Positions 23,154 to 36,211 are shown, counted from the stretch's first letter. The stretch is DNA of 64,000 bases from Eustoma russellianum (GCA_036186865.1 AP025055.1:28120838-28184837); one strand, 5' to 3'. Notes: generated from the sequence alone by a model not told the origin. Program-made: numbers and translations.

Positions 23154-26100
23154 TTATAGCATATCAATGGAAATCATGCCTAATTTAGATCGTAAATTTT
23201 CATATGTGGCTTGATTAAGGGCTTTTGTAAAGATATCAGCTATTTGTTCTTCAGTACGAACGTGATCTATAATAATATTACCATTACTTACATGATCACG
23301 AAGAAAATGATATCTTACATCTATGTGTTTTGTCTTGGAGTGTAAAACAGGGTTCTTAGATAAGTTGATAGCACTTGTACTGTCACAGTATATGGGGATT
23401 TTATTTACAGTTATTCCAAAGTCTGAAATTTGTTGTTTTAGCCATAATAACTGTGTACAACAAAGACTTAATGCCATGTATTCTGCCTCTGTAGTGGATA
23501 ATGCTACACTAGCTTGTTTCTTTGAACACCATGATATTAGTGAGTTTCCAATAAATTGACATGTACCACTTGTACTTTTTCTGTCTATCTTACACCCTCC
23601 ATAATCAGCATCAGTATAAGCATGTAGATTGAATTCAGAGTTTTTTATCATACCAAATACCTAATGTGGGAGTGTGCTTAATATACCGAAATATTCGTTT
23701 TACAGCATTATAATGTGAGACTTTCGGGTTACTTTGAAAACGAGCACACATACACACACTAAACATGATATCAGGTCTACTTGCAGTAAGATAAAGCAAA
23801 GAGCCGATCATAGATCTATATAATCCGTTTTCAAAGTCTTTTCCAGTTTCATCTTTATCCAGCTTAGTTGATATACTCATGGGGGTTGTAGATGGTTTTA
23901 AATTCTCAAGACTGAATTTCTTAATCATGTCATTCACATATTTTGCTTGACTTATGTGTATTCCTTTATTAGTTTGTTTAATTTGCAAGCCAAGAAAATA
24001 ATTTAGTTTGCCTACCATTGACATCTCAAATTCAGATTTCATACAATTCTCAAATTCTTCAACTGATTTATCACAAGTAGATCCAAAGATAATATCATCT
24101 ACATAAATTTGAAGAATGAGTAAATCTGATTTTTCATGTTTTAAAAATAGTGTACTATCGATGGTTCCTCTTTTAAATCCATTTTCTAAGAGGAAAGTGG
24201 CAAAACGATCATACCAAGCTCTAGGAGCTTGTTTTAAACCATATAATGCTTTCTTTAACTTGTAAACATGATGGGGATATTTCATATCCTCAAAGCCAGG
24301 TGGTTGTTTTACATAGACTTCTTCTTGTATAAAACCATTTAAGAATGCACTTTTTACATCCATTTGGTAAAGTTTAAAATTCTTTATGCAAGCAATAGCA
24401 AGTAGTAATCGTATAGCTTCTAATCGTGCTACGGGTGCAAATGTTTCATCATAGTCTATGCCTTCTTCTTGATTATATCCTTGTGCTACAAGTCTAGCTT
24501 TGTTTCTAACCACTTTACCATTCTCATTCATTTTGTTTCTAAATACCCATTTCGTACCTATTATTGTTTTATCTTGTGGTTTTGGTACTAAATCCCAAAC
24601 ATCATTTCTTGTAAATTGATTAAGTTCATCATGCATAGCATCAATCCAAGAAGAATCATTTAAAGCATCAAACACATTCTTGGGTTCTATTTCTGAAATC
24701 ATAGCATGGAATTGATTTATTTCATCTTGATTTATTCTTCTACGTGGTCGTACACCTTGTGATATATCACCTATGATAAGTTCATGTGGATGATTCTTAT
24801 GAAATCTTGTTTGATTATTTTCTAAGTTCTCATGCATTTCTAAGTGATCATGTGTTTCTAGTGTGTTGTGTTCATCATGTACTATAATTTCTTCTATATC
24901 ATCAATCACAGGTTTGAGTTCAAAATTACCATCATAATCTTTAGTTGTTTCATGTTCACCGAATTCATTGAATTTCACATGAATGGATTCTAAGATTTGC
25001 CTGGTGATAAGATCATAACATCTATATGCCTTAGAATTTACAGAATATCCAACAAAGATGCATTCAATGGATTTAGACTCAAATTTATCTAGATTGTCTT
25101 TTGTGTTAAGTACAAAGCATTTACATCCAAACACACGAAAATAGTCAATCTTAGGCATTCGATCATTTAAAATCTCATAAGGGGTTTTGTTTATTTTCTT
25201 TCTAATTGATAAGCGGTTGACTATATAGCATGCACAATTTACAGCTTCTGCCCACAAGAATTTAGGTAGTTTATTTTCACATAGCATCGTTCTTGCAATT
25301 TCTTGTAATGTCCTATTCTTTCTTTCTACTACTCCGTTTAATTGAGGTGTTCTAGGTGGTGAAAATTCATGTTTAATCCCCTTTTCTTCACAAAATGCAA
25401 TCATATCTTTATTTTTAAATTCACCTCCTCTATCACTTCTAATTTTCTTCACATTTATGCCATATTCATTTTCAAGTTGTTTTATTAATTTAGCAATCTC
25501 AACAGCACTATCATCTTTATTTGCAAGAAATAAAGTCCATGTATAGCGAGAAAAATCATCAACTATGACACATGCATAGTGTCTCCCTCCAAGACTTTTA
25601 GTACGACTAGGACCAAACAAATCAATGTGTAATAATTCTAAGATAGTAGATGTACTAATCTCATTCTTAGACTTAAGTGATTCACGTGTTTGTTTGCCTC
25701 GAATACAAGATTCACATAACTTAAAGTTATCTGTATCAAGTCTAGGCAATCCTCGTACTAGATTCTTTCGTTGAAGTTTTTCAAGAGTTGATATGCCAAT
25801 ATGTCCTAAACGTCTATGCCATAAGTTCACATTAGGTTCATTTGACATAAAACATTTCACTTTAGCATCTAGCATGTCATCTATGGATAGTGTAAAAATA
25901 TTTCCTTCTCTTTTTCCTTTTAGTACGGTTTCTCCATTTTTATTAACTATATTGCAATATGGATGAGAGAAACACACATCATAACCATTATCAATAAATT
26001 GTGAAATACTAAGTAAGTTATATGATAGATTACTTACTAGGAATACATTGGAGATTTGAAGAGTGTTTGAATTTCCGATTGTTCCTTTTCCAATGATCTT

Positions 26101-26240
26101 TCCTTCGTTATTATCTCCAAATGTAACGGATCCTCCTTTTTCAACTTTCTTTAGTTTGGAAAATAGAGTTGGATCACCCGTCATATGTCTTGAACACCCG
26201 CTATCAAGAAACCACTTATTTCCTATATCTTTTGCTACCT
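23154..26240 (-). CDS. Element E pol: protease, integrase, RT, RNase H (one frameshift)
   Basis: Ty1/copia Pol, read leftward. The frame is open from just after a stop at about 26241, so the protease Asp (FLDSGCSRHM, near 26200) is included; the first Met is at 26184. Counting from that Met: integrase zinc finger H123, H127, C157, C160; catalytic triad D188, D251, E287 with the standard 35-residue spacing between the last two; RT with YVDD at about 694-697. At 23641-23646 a run of six Ts (As on the minus strand) shifts the frame. RNase H continues at 23651-23154 (DADYGGCKIDRKSTSG, LSTTEAEYMAL). All catalytic motifs are present, so only this one-base difference separates it from a continuous pol. 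In living elements Pol acts in cytoplasmic particles and then integrates DNA in the nucleus. Confidence 0.93.
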
Positions 26241-26298
26241 ACAAAACACAACACTAACTTAGGTACCCTTTAATTTTGGGTCTTTACGGGTTAGTGAT

Positions 26299-28227
26299 TT
26301 AGACCTTTGTAAGAATACCTTTTGGTATCCAAACTTGGGTAACCTTTCTTGGTCTTCCAAAAGATGATACAATATAGTACATGTTGTTTCTATTTTGCCT
26401 ATAGTGATCGAATGTGTGAGTTGATTTGTGATAAGTGTTTCGGTTTGTTGGCAATGTGTGTGATCTATATGCGTTTGTACGATATGAATGTTGCATATGA
26501 TTTGATGACTTCCTTTGATACCTATATGGAACATGCTTGTATTTGTTATGTAATGAACTATAGGTAGTACGATGAGTTGCCATTAATGTCTTGCTAGTTT
26601 GTATTGTTGCCTTTTTAGGCTTCTCAATTGTTTTGAACACATGTTGTTTAGATGATGATGCAACAAAGTTTGTAGATTTACTTTGTACATGAGTATCCTT
26701 GCTATATCCTAATCCGGTTTTGTCATTGTCATGCTTTTGAGACGAGATAAGATGATCAAGCATACAAGTTCCTTTCTCAAATTTCTTAACCGTATTTTCT
26801 AAGTCTATGTTTCTTGATCTCAAATCTAAGATCTCGGATTTCATTTCAACATTTTCGGATGTTAAGGAAATAATTTCAGATTTCAATGCACTAATTATGC
26901 TAGACGACTCTTCTTTTGAATCGTTTAATTTAGACACAAGATTTGTGTTAGAGGATTCTAACAATTTCTTGTCTTCAACTAAACGTTTCTTTTCTTTAGC
27001 AAGAGTCTTTGAAAATTTATGCAATTCAAGATATTGACTAAATAAATCATCATATGAAGCTTCATTATCAGAATCGGAATCGGAATTTACCTCATTTGAC
27101 GCCTTTGATGCAAAGCAAACTTGAGCCGTTTCATCCTCAGCTTCTTCATTTTCTGAGTCGGATGAATCACTCCATGTTGAAGCTTTGAAGGCCCTTCTTG
27201 TATTCCTTTGTTTAGGTTCTGAGACGAGTCTAGTATGTGTCCGTTCCTTGTCAAGGTTTTTGTTCATTGTTTTGTCCTTGTTTGGACAGTCATAGGAAAT
27301 ATGTCCAGATCTTCCACAGTCATAGCATTTCATGTCTTTATCATTGTTCTTATTTCTATTTGACTTAGATGAAGTAGATTTATGTTTGTTTCTAAATGAC
27401 TTCTTCATAAATTTTCTTAATCCCTTAGCCAATAGAATTAGATTTTCATCATCCGAATCGGTGTCACTATCATTTACGCAATTAGAAGAAGTAGAGACGT
27501 ATTCATTTGAATTGAAAGCTATTGTCTTACTTTGTTTGGAAGTTGATTCGGATTTCCTCATAGTAAGTTTGTTTTCATATACCTTTAATGATCCAATCAA
27601 TTCCTCCATTTTTATTGACTTTGTTTCTTTGCTTTCTTCTATTGCGGTAACTTTCGGATCCCATTCGGATGGAAGGCTTCTTAATACCTTTTGTACCTTT
27701 TCCTGCGAAGTGAAAGCTTTGCCAAGAGACTCAAGAGAATTGTAGATGTTAGTCAATCTCAAATCCATATCAACAATGGATTCATTTGGCAACATTTTAA
27801 AGGATTCAAGAGTAGACATAAGCATATTGATTTTGGACTCTTTTACTTGACTTGTCCCTTCATGCTTCATTTCTAAACTCTTCCACATATCTTGTGCATT
27901 AGAACAATTAGATACATAACTAGATTCACTTTTGCTCAAACCATTAAGAAGAAGTTGCATAGCTTTAGCATTCATACTTAGCTTCTTCTTATCATCACTT
28001 GTGTATTCTAGTTTAGACTTTGTGACTTCTATAGAAACACCATCAACCGTTGTCGTCTTAGATGGAACAAACGGACCATCTTCTATTATAGACCACAAAT
28101 CAATATCAATAGCCATAAGAAATAATTTCATACGAAGTTTCCAATGATTAAAGGACTCACCATCAAAGAGTGGAGGCCTTTGGCTAGACATACCTTCTTG
28201 CTCGGTTTTGTGACTAGTTGATGCCAT
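26299..28227 (-). CDS. Element E gag (642 aa)
   Basis: Structural Gag, intact from ATG 28227 to the stop at 26299. Residues 20-50 hold FDGESFNHWKLRMKLF and DIDLWSIIEDGPF, the conserved start of Sirevirus-type Gags. Residues 80-225 form the helical UBN2-like core. A CCHC zinc knuckle, CYDCGRSGHISYDC, is at 301-314, for RNA binding. An acidic Ser/Asp-rich stretch spans 350-390, and a likely coiled coil with heptad-type Leu/Ile/Glu/Lys spacing spans about 395-490. The tail is basic, Tyr/His-rich. A second possible Met is at residue 13. Stops in all frames between 26299 and 26241 separate gag from pol, so Pol expression would need readthrough, frameshifting or another route. The conserved box TTAGGTACCC lies at 26259-26268. 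Confidence 0.93.
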   Translation of the reverse strand: MASTSHKTEQEGMSSQRPPLFDGESFNHWKLRMKLFLMAIDIDLWSIIEDGPFVPSKTTTVDGVSIEVTKSKLEYTSDDKKKLSMNAKAMQLLLNGLSKSESSYVSNCSNAQDMWKSLEMKHEGTSQVKESKINMLMSTLESFKMLPNESIVDMDLRLTNIYNSLESLGKAFTSQEKVQKVLRSLPSEWDPKVTAIEESKETKSIKMEELIGSLKVYENKLTMRKSESTSKQSKTIAFNSNEYVSTSSNCVNDSDTDSDDENLILLAKGLRKFMKKSFRNKHKSTSSKSNRNKNNDKDMKCYDCGRSGHISYDCPNKDKTMNKNLDKERTHTRLVSEPKQRNTRRAFKASTWSDSSDSENEEAEDETAQVCFASKASNEVNSDSDSDNEASYDDLFSQYLELHKFSKTLAKEKKRLVEDKKLLESSNTNLVSKLNDSKEESSSIISALKSEIISLTSENVEMKSEILDLRSRNIDLENTVKKFEKGTCMLDHLISSQKHDNDKTGLGYSKDTHVQSKSTNFVASSSKQHVFKTIEKPKKATIQTSKTLMATHRTTYSSLHNKYKHVPYRYQRKSSNHMQHSYRTNAYRSHTLPTNRNTYHKSTHTFDHYRQNRNNMYYIVSSFGRPRKVTQVWIPKGILTKV

Positions 28228-28268
28228 CTCACAAAGATTGTTATATCTTCTTGTGTGAGTGAACCTCT

Positions 28269-28279
28269 CTCTGATACCA
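28269..28279 (-). promoter_or_regulatory. Element E primer-binding site
   Basis: The minus strand reads TGGTATCAGAG, complementary to initiator Met-tRNA, two bases from the 5' LTR edge at 28282. Confidence 0.9.
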
Positions 28280-28281
28280 AT

Positions 28282-30848
28282 TGTTGGACCTGTATAGCAC
28301 CACTAGAAGGGGGGGTTGAATAGTGAGTGCGGAAAAAATTGGTTTATAAAAATTTTAAGGACCAATTACTCACTTCTGAAAACAGAGACTGTTTTCAAGA
28401 CCCGTTTTTAGACACTTGGTTGACTGGGTTGTAGACCTCCAAAAATAGTGAAATTTGGACACAATGTACTCTCAGGTGTTATGAAGGTGTCATAAAAATT
28501 TCAGATTAAAACTCAAAGTCTAAGTCACTCAAAAGTGGTACGTGATCTGACTATGTCAGATTGGACAGATTCTGTACCTTAAAATGAAAAATTTATTCCT
28601 ATTTGGTGACAACTCCAAATGACTTGAAATTTTTATGAGATGACCCTTAGGATATGTAGTATACTCAGTTAAAACAGTTTTGCAAAATTCCTTTGGGAAG
28701 TATGTCAACCAAGTTGATGTTCTCAACCTCTGCCAATCTGAAAAACAGATTTGCACTAGTCTCAGAACTATGAACGTTTGGATGACTTATACTTATCCAA
28801 ATGCGATGAAACCAGTGGGAAATGAACCCTAAGACACAAGGCTATGTTTCTGAAAATTTGTAAGATTTTTTTTTTAAAATGATTTGCTATTTTTACCGAA
28901 ATTATAAAGATGATGCAAAAACAGAAACTGAGAGTAAAAGTGCTGAAAGTAAGAACACCAAGAGTTTTATACTGGTTCGGCCAACGTGACCTACATCCAG
29001 TCTTCAAGGACACCTTCCTTGGTTTGCACTAGTCACCAAAGTCACCTTAGAACAAGGTTGGATAGAGTTATACACCAACTCCTTCAATCCAAACCCGTTT
29101 ACAATGTTCTACACCAAGAACAACACCAAAGAATCACCAATCAGCACCACCTCACCAAATGAAGGTTTGATCACACCTTGATCAACCTTGTACACCAATG
29201 AATCTTGTTTGGGTGATGTGTATGAAGCCTATTCTGAATATGACATGTAAGTATGATAGGCTTTGGGTATATACAAGAGATGAATATGGAAAATGAATTG
29301 TAGTCTTGCAAACACTAAACAGAATTTTTCACTTGTTGTTCTTGTCTTGTGTTGCTCATCTCTTGGCCTTTTTATAGCCATAACCAACGACTAGAAGGTT
29401 GAGAGGAGCCTCAAAATTTGATTTTGAATTGTCTTGTAAGCTCTTGAGACTTCCTTTTGAATATTCTTTGCACCACTTGATCACATTCTCTTGCTAGATT
29501 CCTTGCAAAATTTCAGCAAACATGCTTAAAGTTCTCCACCTCATCTTGAATATTTTATGCATTCTTTTGCATACTTTAGGCTTTCACAAATGTTAATATA
29601 ATTGATGAGATTCTTCTTTATCAATTATACAACAAAAAGAAGCTCCACCTTGTCTCCAAACATATTAAAACCAACGCATGTCTCAAGTTCAAACATGCTG
29701 AGATTTAATTTTTTTTTTTTTATCTTGCATGGTAGAAGGTAAAATCTTCAAGCATTATGGTAACTTTTAATCACCATTTTACCTTGTCTTCTAGAAGCTT
29801 TCAAGATCATTATATTTCTGTGGAGAACATGTATAAATACATGTAATAACATGTAGTAAAAACAGTCCATGTACGATGATGTACAAACTTCAAGTTTCAA
29901 CTTCCGTCGATTGCTCGGTTTTTCTCCGTTTTGTCTCAAACCCTTTCAACATATAAAATGTGTAATGTAACATGTAATACACATATAAACATGTATAATC
30001 TCAGCTCCAATGTGTTTGATAAATTTGGCCAAGGGGTATATGAATTTCGAATTTGATTTTCCGAGAAATAAGGAAGATGATGGAGAATTGATATATGTAT
30101 TTGTTTTGTGACTTTGGTATGTATTTCTCCATGTAGTGCACGAAATTTTTGAGTGTTGGAAATGTATATTGGCTGGCCATCTTTGTATGATAAGTATATG
30201 ATGTGTCGGAGATGGCTCGGTAGTCATATGATACGATACATTTCGGTTTATGCACTTTTGTCATGTCTATGGAATTTTGGAAGTTTTGGTGACATGAAAT
30301 ATATAACTTGAGAGTATCATGGATGTGTATATGATGTATATATAACTCTTTTGTCGTTGACATATGTTGATGACATGTTGACGAAATGTCAAGATCGAAT
30401 GATGTAGCTTGTCGTCTGAGATAGAATATATGTCGTGTATATATATATCCATGAGATATATGTATATGCCGTGAGACTCCAAGATATATATATATATATG
30501 AATGAGTATCCATAAGATATGAGTGTATATCCAAGAGATAGATATGGCGTGCGTCCATAAGATATATGTCGAGATATCCGAAAAAATATATACGCCGTGT
30601 GTCTTCAAGATATATGTCAAGATATCCAATAAATATATATCATATCCAAGAGTTGTATGTATGCCGTGTATATCACCTGAGAATGAATACAACAATGTTT
30701 GCCATATGATTTAAGCCTTAATGCTTCATGGCTTGTTAGTACAACAGTGATAGATATAGGCATATGCATTTATAAATCTCATAACATTTAGATCATGTAA
30801 CATATAAATCATGTACTTGTAAATCATTCAAACCATGATTTCCCAACA
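28282..30848 (-). repeat. Element E 5' LTR
   Basis: 2567 bp, partner of 20347-22909 and almost identical to it. It drives transcription leftward into gag. The first about 50 bp of this family (plus-strand reading) are shared with D and C, ending GTTGAATAG. Confidence 0.95.
29365..29379 (-). promoter_or_regulatory. TATA box of element E 5' LTR
   Basis: The minus strand reads GGCTATAAAAAGGCC, a strong plant TATA box directed toward gag, about 1.1 kb upstream of its ATG. The 3' LTR has the identical copy at 21429-21443. Confidence 0.65.
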
Positions 30849-33800
30849 GGGGGGGTTGAATAGGTGGTGCGGAAAGTATGGTTTTTAAAATTTCTTTAAA
30901 CCTAACCAATTCAACTTCTGAAAACAGATTCTGTTTTCAGGACCTGTTTTAAAACGTTTTTAAAACCAGGTTAGAGGTCTCACAAAATTATGAAATTTTG
31001 AGAGAACTTAGCCTCAGATGTTATGAGGGTCCCCTAAAAATTTCAAATTAAAATTCAACCTTTAACCCCTTCAAAAACCGTTGGTACTCAGATTGTGCAA
31101 ATCTGCTAGAAACGGTAGATGGTTTTGAAAAATTAATTCCTATTTGTGTGAACGTCCAAATGCTCTGAAAATTTAACCACTAACTCCTTATATACTATAT
31201 TTAAATGGGTTGAAACAGTTTTGCAAAATTCGTTTGGAAAGTAGGTCAACCACAATCAAAGTCTCAACCTTTGCAAGTCTGAAATTCAGACTGCACTAGT
31301 CTCAGAACTTTTGATGTTTGATCGACTTATACTTATCCAAAAGGGTTGAAACTTATGCCAAATTAACCCTAGAACGTGTGAGTATATTTCTGGAAATTTT
31401 CGTGATTTTTGAAATTCGTTAACTATTTTTACGAATGCGAACAAGAAGGATAATCAGTGCAGTAACTGAAAAGTAAATACAGAAAGTAAATGGCACCAAG
31501 AATTTTATACTGGTTCGGTTATAAACAACCTACTCCAGTCTTCAAGGAACACCTTCTTTGGTTCACACTAATCACACACACGCAGTACACCTTACCGCAG
31601 GGTTGATAGAGTTACACCTAACTCCAACCCTTTACAAACCTTGTATAGCGAATACAATTTGCACGAACACCACCACCTCGCAAGAATGAAGATTGATCAC
31701 ACCTTGATCAATCTTTTACAAAGATATATGAATGGTGGTTTATCTCAAGCCTATTCAAGATTGAAAGATAAGAAAAACAATAGGCTTTACAAGAAGAGAG
31801 AAAGAAAGAAGATGTAGGAGAAGAAGAGCTAGACTTTTTGATCTCTTTGAATTGCAATGCTTGGCCTTGTTTTGTTTGCTCTCTTCTCTTTTCTTTTAAC
31901 CTTGCAGCCGTCCCCTTAGGTATGTTTCCCCCTCTTGAAAATTGTCTTTTAAGTCCTTGAGAGAGTGTAAGACATTATTGTGACAAGGCCTTGCTTACTT
32001 GGCATCTTCTTATTGGATGATCATTTAGTCTTCGCTTACTTGGCACCTCCTTATTGGTTCAACATTGTCAACATGATGACATGGAAAAAATCTGAGATAT
32101 ACACTTTAACATGTGCCAAAAATCAATCATAAAATCATTCCATAAATCAAGAGATACATCATAAATTGCAAGACAAAGAAAGTCTTCCAAATCCATGCTT
32201 AAAATTTCGGCCATAACATTCTTGCCATGCTGAATTTTCAGCATGTGCATCATGGGGATAAAGTTCAAATCATTACCATTTTTCTTTGAATTTTCATCAT
32301 AAAAATGAATCAACAATTTATGGTAAGTATTGCTACCAATTAAGAAATGAACTTGGACACAAATAAGCCTTCAAATTCGGCCATACAACTTGTACACATG
32401 CTGAAAAATTTTCAGCATGTGATATGTAGAATATCACCATTTATTTATTTTAAATAATATTCAAAACCTTACCATATCTTCTCCTAATCAATCACTTAAT
32501 GAGAGATGACAAAATATGTCACATTGAATAGCAAAAAATCGGCCAGCCTTGTTTCAACATGCTGAAATTTTGAGCATGTGACATAAGTGAGATATATTTG
32601 AATTCTTACCATTTGTAGCTTCTCTCTTCAATTTACCAATATTGTATGATTGATCCTTGAACAATCAAGATGCCAACAAAGCTCCACATGTGCTCCAAAT
32701 CAGCTGTAGGGGCGTTAGATTATATGTATACATGTGCTGAAATTTATTTTTGCTAACTTTGTAAAATAGTGCACATTTAATAATACACACATGTAATATT
32801 CCAATCAGCCCTTAATTTAATTTTCTAGAACACTTTAAGATGTATATCATATGTAAAAAGTGTCTAGATACGTGTCACATGATGTACAAGAAAAACATTC
32901 CATGTTATGTGCGTAGAAAACCGAATTTTCGATATTTATCGATTACCCGATTTTTCTCTAATTTAAATTCCAAATTTTGCACATGTTATATATATTATGT
33001 TATACATAATATATCTAATATATACTTTAAATCTCAGCACTTGGTTGGTTTAAAGTGGTACCATTAGCATGTGACAAAATTAAACTTGGAATCTTCACAT
33101 TTTGGCCTTAATGTGGAGTAATTTGTGTGTGCCAACATGGAAAGTATTTTTGACTGAACATATGGTCACGTGCACGAAATTATTTATGATTTTTGAAGTA
33201 TAGGGGCTGGCCATTTATTTATGGCAAGTACGTGACACGTTGGCGAAGTTTCGGTATTCGTCCGATACGACAAATTTCGGTTTAGAACCTTTTATCGTGT
33301 CGTATTTAATTTGTCATCACCATATCTTATATCATATGATATAAGACCTGAATATACTCATAAATATGAGTTAAGTATAGTGGTGTGACGTACGTACGTA
33401 AAATACATAACGTGTCGGTAGTACGTTGGAATACATGTGTATGTGTCTTTATTTAAAAATTCTGAAAATATATGTGATATATATGTGTATGTGCGTGTGC
33501 ATTAAAGGATGGGGAGGAGGAGAAGACTTTCCTTCCTTAGCCTTGTTGCCTTTGTGTCTTTTCCAAATGTAGCTTCCTTTAATGAACTACTTAGTTTATC
33601 AAACTAAGTACTTCACTTAATGAACTAGTTTAGTTCATTAATGGTGGCACCTGAAAATAGTATAAACACAACAAATGTTTGTCATATGATATAAGCTTTA
33701 ATGCTTCATGGCTCGTTAGTACGGCAACATAATATATAAGGCAAGTAATGGCAAGATATCATGCATTCATGTACACGTATATATATTGTGCACGTTTATA

Positions 33801-33860
33801 TATATATATATACATTTAAGTCACTTATTTTGAAATCACTCAAACCCCCTTATCTCTACA
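30849..33860 (-). repeat. Element D solo LTR, main segment
   Basis: Begins in the G-run broken by E (GGGGGTTGAATAGG) and ends CTCTACA before TATGC. There are no coding domains. The 82- and 75-codon frames at 32068-32316 and 32840-33067 lack any domain. The repeated AATTTTCAGCATGTG-type units at 32230-32590 are LTR sequence also seen in C. Confidence 0.85.
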
Positions 33861-36200
33861 TATGCTACGCATCCAAATAGTTTGAACGGTAGCTCTGAGA
33901 GTAGTTTAGTGTGTGGGTAGTGCCTGACGAGTATTTCTCTAGGAGTTTTAAAAGACAATATTCTGGATGACATCCTGTTTATTAGGTATGTGGCTTTAAG
34001 TAGGGTGTCACCTCAATATTGTTTATGCACGTTCATTGCAAGCATAATGGTTCTAGTTACTTCAAGTAGATGTCTATTTTTTCTTTCAGCAGCACTATTA
34101 TGTTGTGGAGTATAGGTACACGAAGTCTGATGACATATACCATTTTCATGCATAAATGTTTGAACAATGCTGTCAAAATATTCTGTTTCATTATCTGACA
34201 TGAGTGTTTTAATGGTGTAACCGAACATGTTTTTAATAAGTGTAAAACATCTCATAAATATTTTGTCTGATGTCACTTTTATGTTTTAGTAGGTAAACCC
34301 ATGTTAAACTAGTATGGTCATCTACAAATGTCACGAAACAACTTGCATTGTTGATGTTAGATACTGTAGATGGTCTCCATATATCTGAGTGGATAAGATT
34401 AAATGGTGTATTTTGTCGGGTAACTCTGTTTATCATGTTTAACTGGCAAGTTTCACAAGTAATGTCTTTAAGGTCAACCGAGTTGAATAATTTTGGCATT
34501 AAACGTTTGAGATATACAAAATTAGGATGGTATGTTATGCCATAGTAAAATATCCCTTATACAAGAATTTTTAGGGTGCAAATACTAGCGATATCCTGAT
34601 CACTTGGCAGCTCGGATGTGCTTATTAAGGCTCTGTTTTTTGACTCCGGTAGGAACAGACCCGCTATATTCTTAGCACTGTCAATCATCCCCTTCATTTT
34701 GTTTTTTGAAAACAACATTCTGTGGATGAGAAGCAGGTTGTGCAATTATTATCCATAATAAGTTTATCCCAACTGATAATAGGTTGAAGCTTAGACTAGG
34801 GACATGTAGGACACCTTTTATAATGATTTTATTATTAATTATCGTAGAGCATATTCCAACAACTTGTAAGGAAATTCCATTATCAATCTTAACCTTCTTA
34901 GGTATAAAAAACATAGAGTAAAAGTTCAGAAGGTTACCATTGTTTGTCATATGGTCAGTCGCCCCAGAGTCTATGATCCATGAATTAATGGATCTCGGTT
35001 GGACGTAGCCCACCATTGAAGCTTGGATTGATTCAGCTTGCCACGTTTTCTGCTCAGCAAATTAATCAGTGTAGCAATCTGATCCTTGGTAGGGACCTGA
35101 GCTTCAACTACCTGAGCTGAGGTGTGTTGTATTTTGTCGAGCAACGCCAAGTTGTGCTGTGCTGCCAACCAGATGTGCAGTGCACTGTCCAGCAGCGAAT
35201 CGTGTTGGTTGAGGTCTCCAGGGTGCATTGCTAGACTTCATGGGTGATTTCCCTTCTCGTACCAGGTTTACCCGCAACTTCTAGTAGTCATCAACCGTAT
35301 GACCTTCCTTCTTTTAGTATTTGCACACTTTACTTCTAGTAGAAGTAAAGTTTCGTTTAACAGCCAGCCCAAATACTTCCGCCAGTTGTTCAGTGTGCGG
35401 AGCTGAGGTCTCTATATTTTTAGTACCTCCCATCATGACTTTTTTACGACTTTTTTCGTGCTTGATTTCGACAAAGGCAGCCTTCAAGGTCGAAAGTGGT
35501 TTTGTACTCAGAATTCAACTTCGAGCACTTCCGAATTCTAGGTTTAGTCCAGTCAGAAAGCAAAAAACTTGCTTCCGTTCTGTTATTTCTTTATACAGTC
35601 TAGCACCAGTGATATAAGACTGCTGTTGTGTTTCGAAGGAATCAATCTGCTGCCATGCCTTTGTTAGTAAAGTATAGCATTTGTGTATAACCAGATTGCC
35701 TTGTTTAAGCTCATAAAGATGAGTTTCAATTTCATAGAGTTTAGAGATGCTGTCCTGCTTTGAATACATCTCCTGGACTGCAGCTCAGATTTCTGCTGCA
35801 CTATTGTACATCATGAAATCGTCAAAAATATCGGATTGCATAGAGCGTATTAACCACGACATTATCATGCTGTTTTCTGACTTGCATAGCCAGTAGTTTG
35901 CATCACTTTCAGATAGAACAGTGATTGTTCCATATAAGTATTCCTCTTTGTCTTTTCCTGTGATGAACATTTCCATCAATCGAGACGATGAGAGGTAGTT
36001 ATCTCCATTGAACTTATGGCTGGTGATGGCAATGGAGGAATCATCAAAGATTTGAGGACCACATGCCACTCCTGATACCTGATTAGAAGTGGAGATAGCC
36101 TCTGTATACACAGGTGAGCTGAAGGGTGTAGTCAAATTAAAGAAATTTTAAGATTTGGAGAAAAACAGTATGTAGTAGGCAGTAATAGAGAATCAGATTA
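33861..36200 (-). pseudogene. Element F gag and pol, 5' half
   Basis: Read leftward. Gag is at 36135-35785 (MTTPFSSPVYTEAI..., then HKFNGDNYLSSSRLMEMF and MSWLIRSMQSDI) and 35769-35515, a DUF4219/UBN2-like copia Gag. A damaged CCHC knuckle lies near 35320-35290 (VCKY stop KKEGHTVDD), its second Cys replaced by a stop. Protease is at 35016-34681 (WIIDSGATDHMTNNG). The integrase zinc-finger region is at 34499-34233 (CETCQLNMINR, HSDIWRP). The integrase core is at 34276-34013 (LMSDNETEYFD, TPQHNSAAERKNRHLLEVTRT). Frames change at about 35780, 35230, 34700 and 34260. The region ends at the D duplication, where the integrase C-terminal part continues at 20314. The coding order is complete, so F was once autonomous. 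Confidence 0.87.
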
Positions 36201-36211
36201 GCTCAATACCA
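36201..36211 (-). promoter_or_regulatory. Element F primer-binding site
   Basis: The minus strand reads TGGTATTGAGC, the Met-tRNA complementary motif with substitutions, directly abutting the 5' LTR at 36212. Confidence 0.7.

Larger units (their letters stand above)
20347..30848 (-). mobile_element. Element E: young, nearly intact Sirevirus-like copia element
   Basis: A complete minus-strand element of 10.5 kb: 3' LTR 20347-22909, polypurine tract 22910-22922, pol 23154-26240, gag 26299-28227, primer-binding site 28269-28279 and 5' LTR 28282-30848. It sits in a G-run of D; five Gs flank each side, compatible with a GGGGG duplication. The LTRs are nearly identical and gag is open over 642 codons, so it is the most recent insertion here. 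No env-like frame exists between RNase H and the 3' LTR (about 240 bp). Confidence 0.93.
20315..33860 (-). mobile_element. Element D: solo LTR in F pol, itself interrupted by E
   Basis: D consists of 20315-20346 (starts TGTAGGATCTGC) plus 30849-33860 (ends CTCTACA), about 3.04 kb once E is removed. The flanks TATGC at 20310-20314 and 33861-33865 are a perfect five-base duplication. The F integrase frame is continuous across it after one copy is dropped. No internal gag-pol belongs to D, so it is a solo LTR left by recombination between two LTRs. It is related to the LTRs of C: it shares the segment with ATGGCAAGTACGTGACACG and the TTAATGAACTACTTAGTT... block near 33577. Strand is inferred from that similarity. 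Confidence 0.85.
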
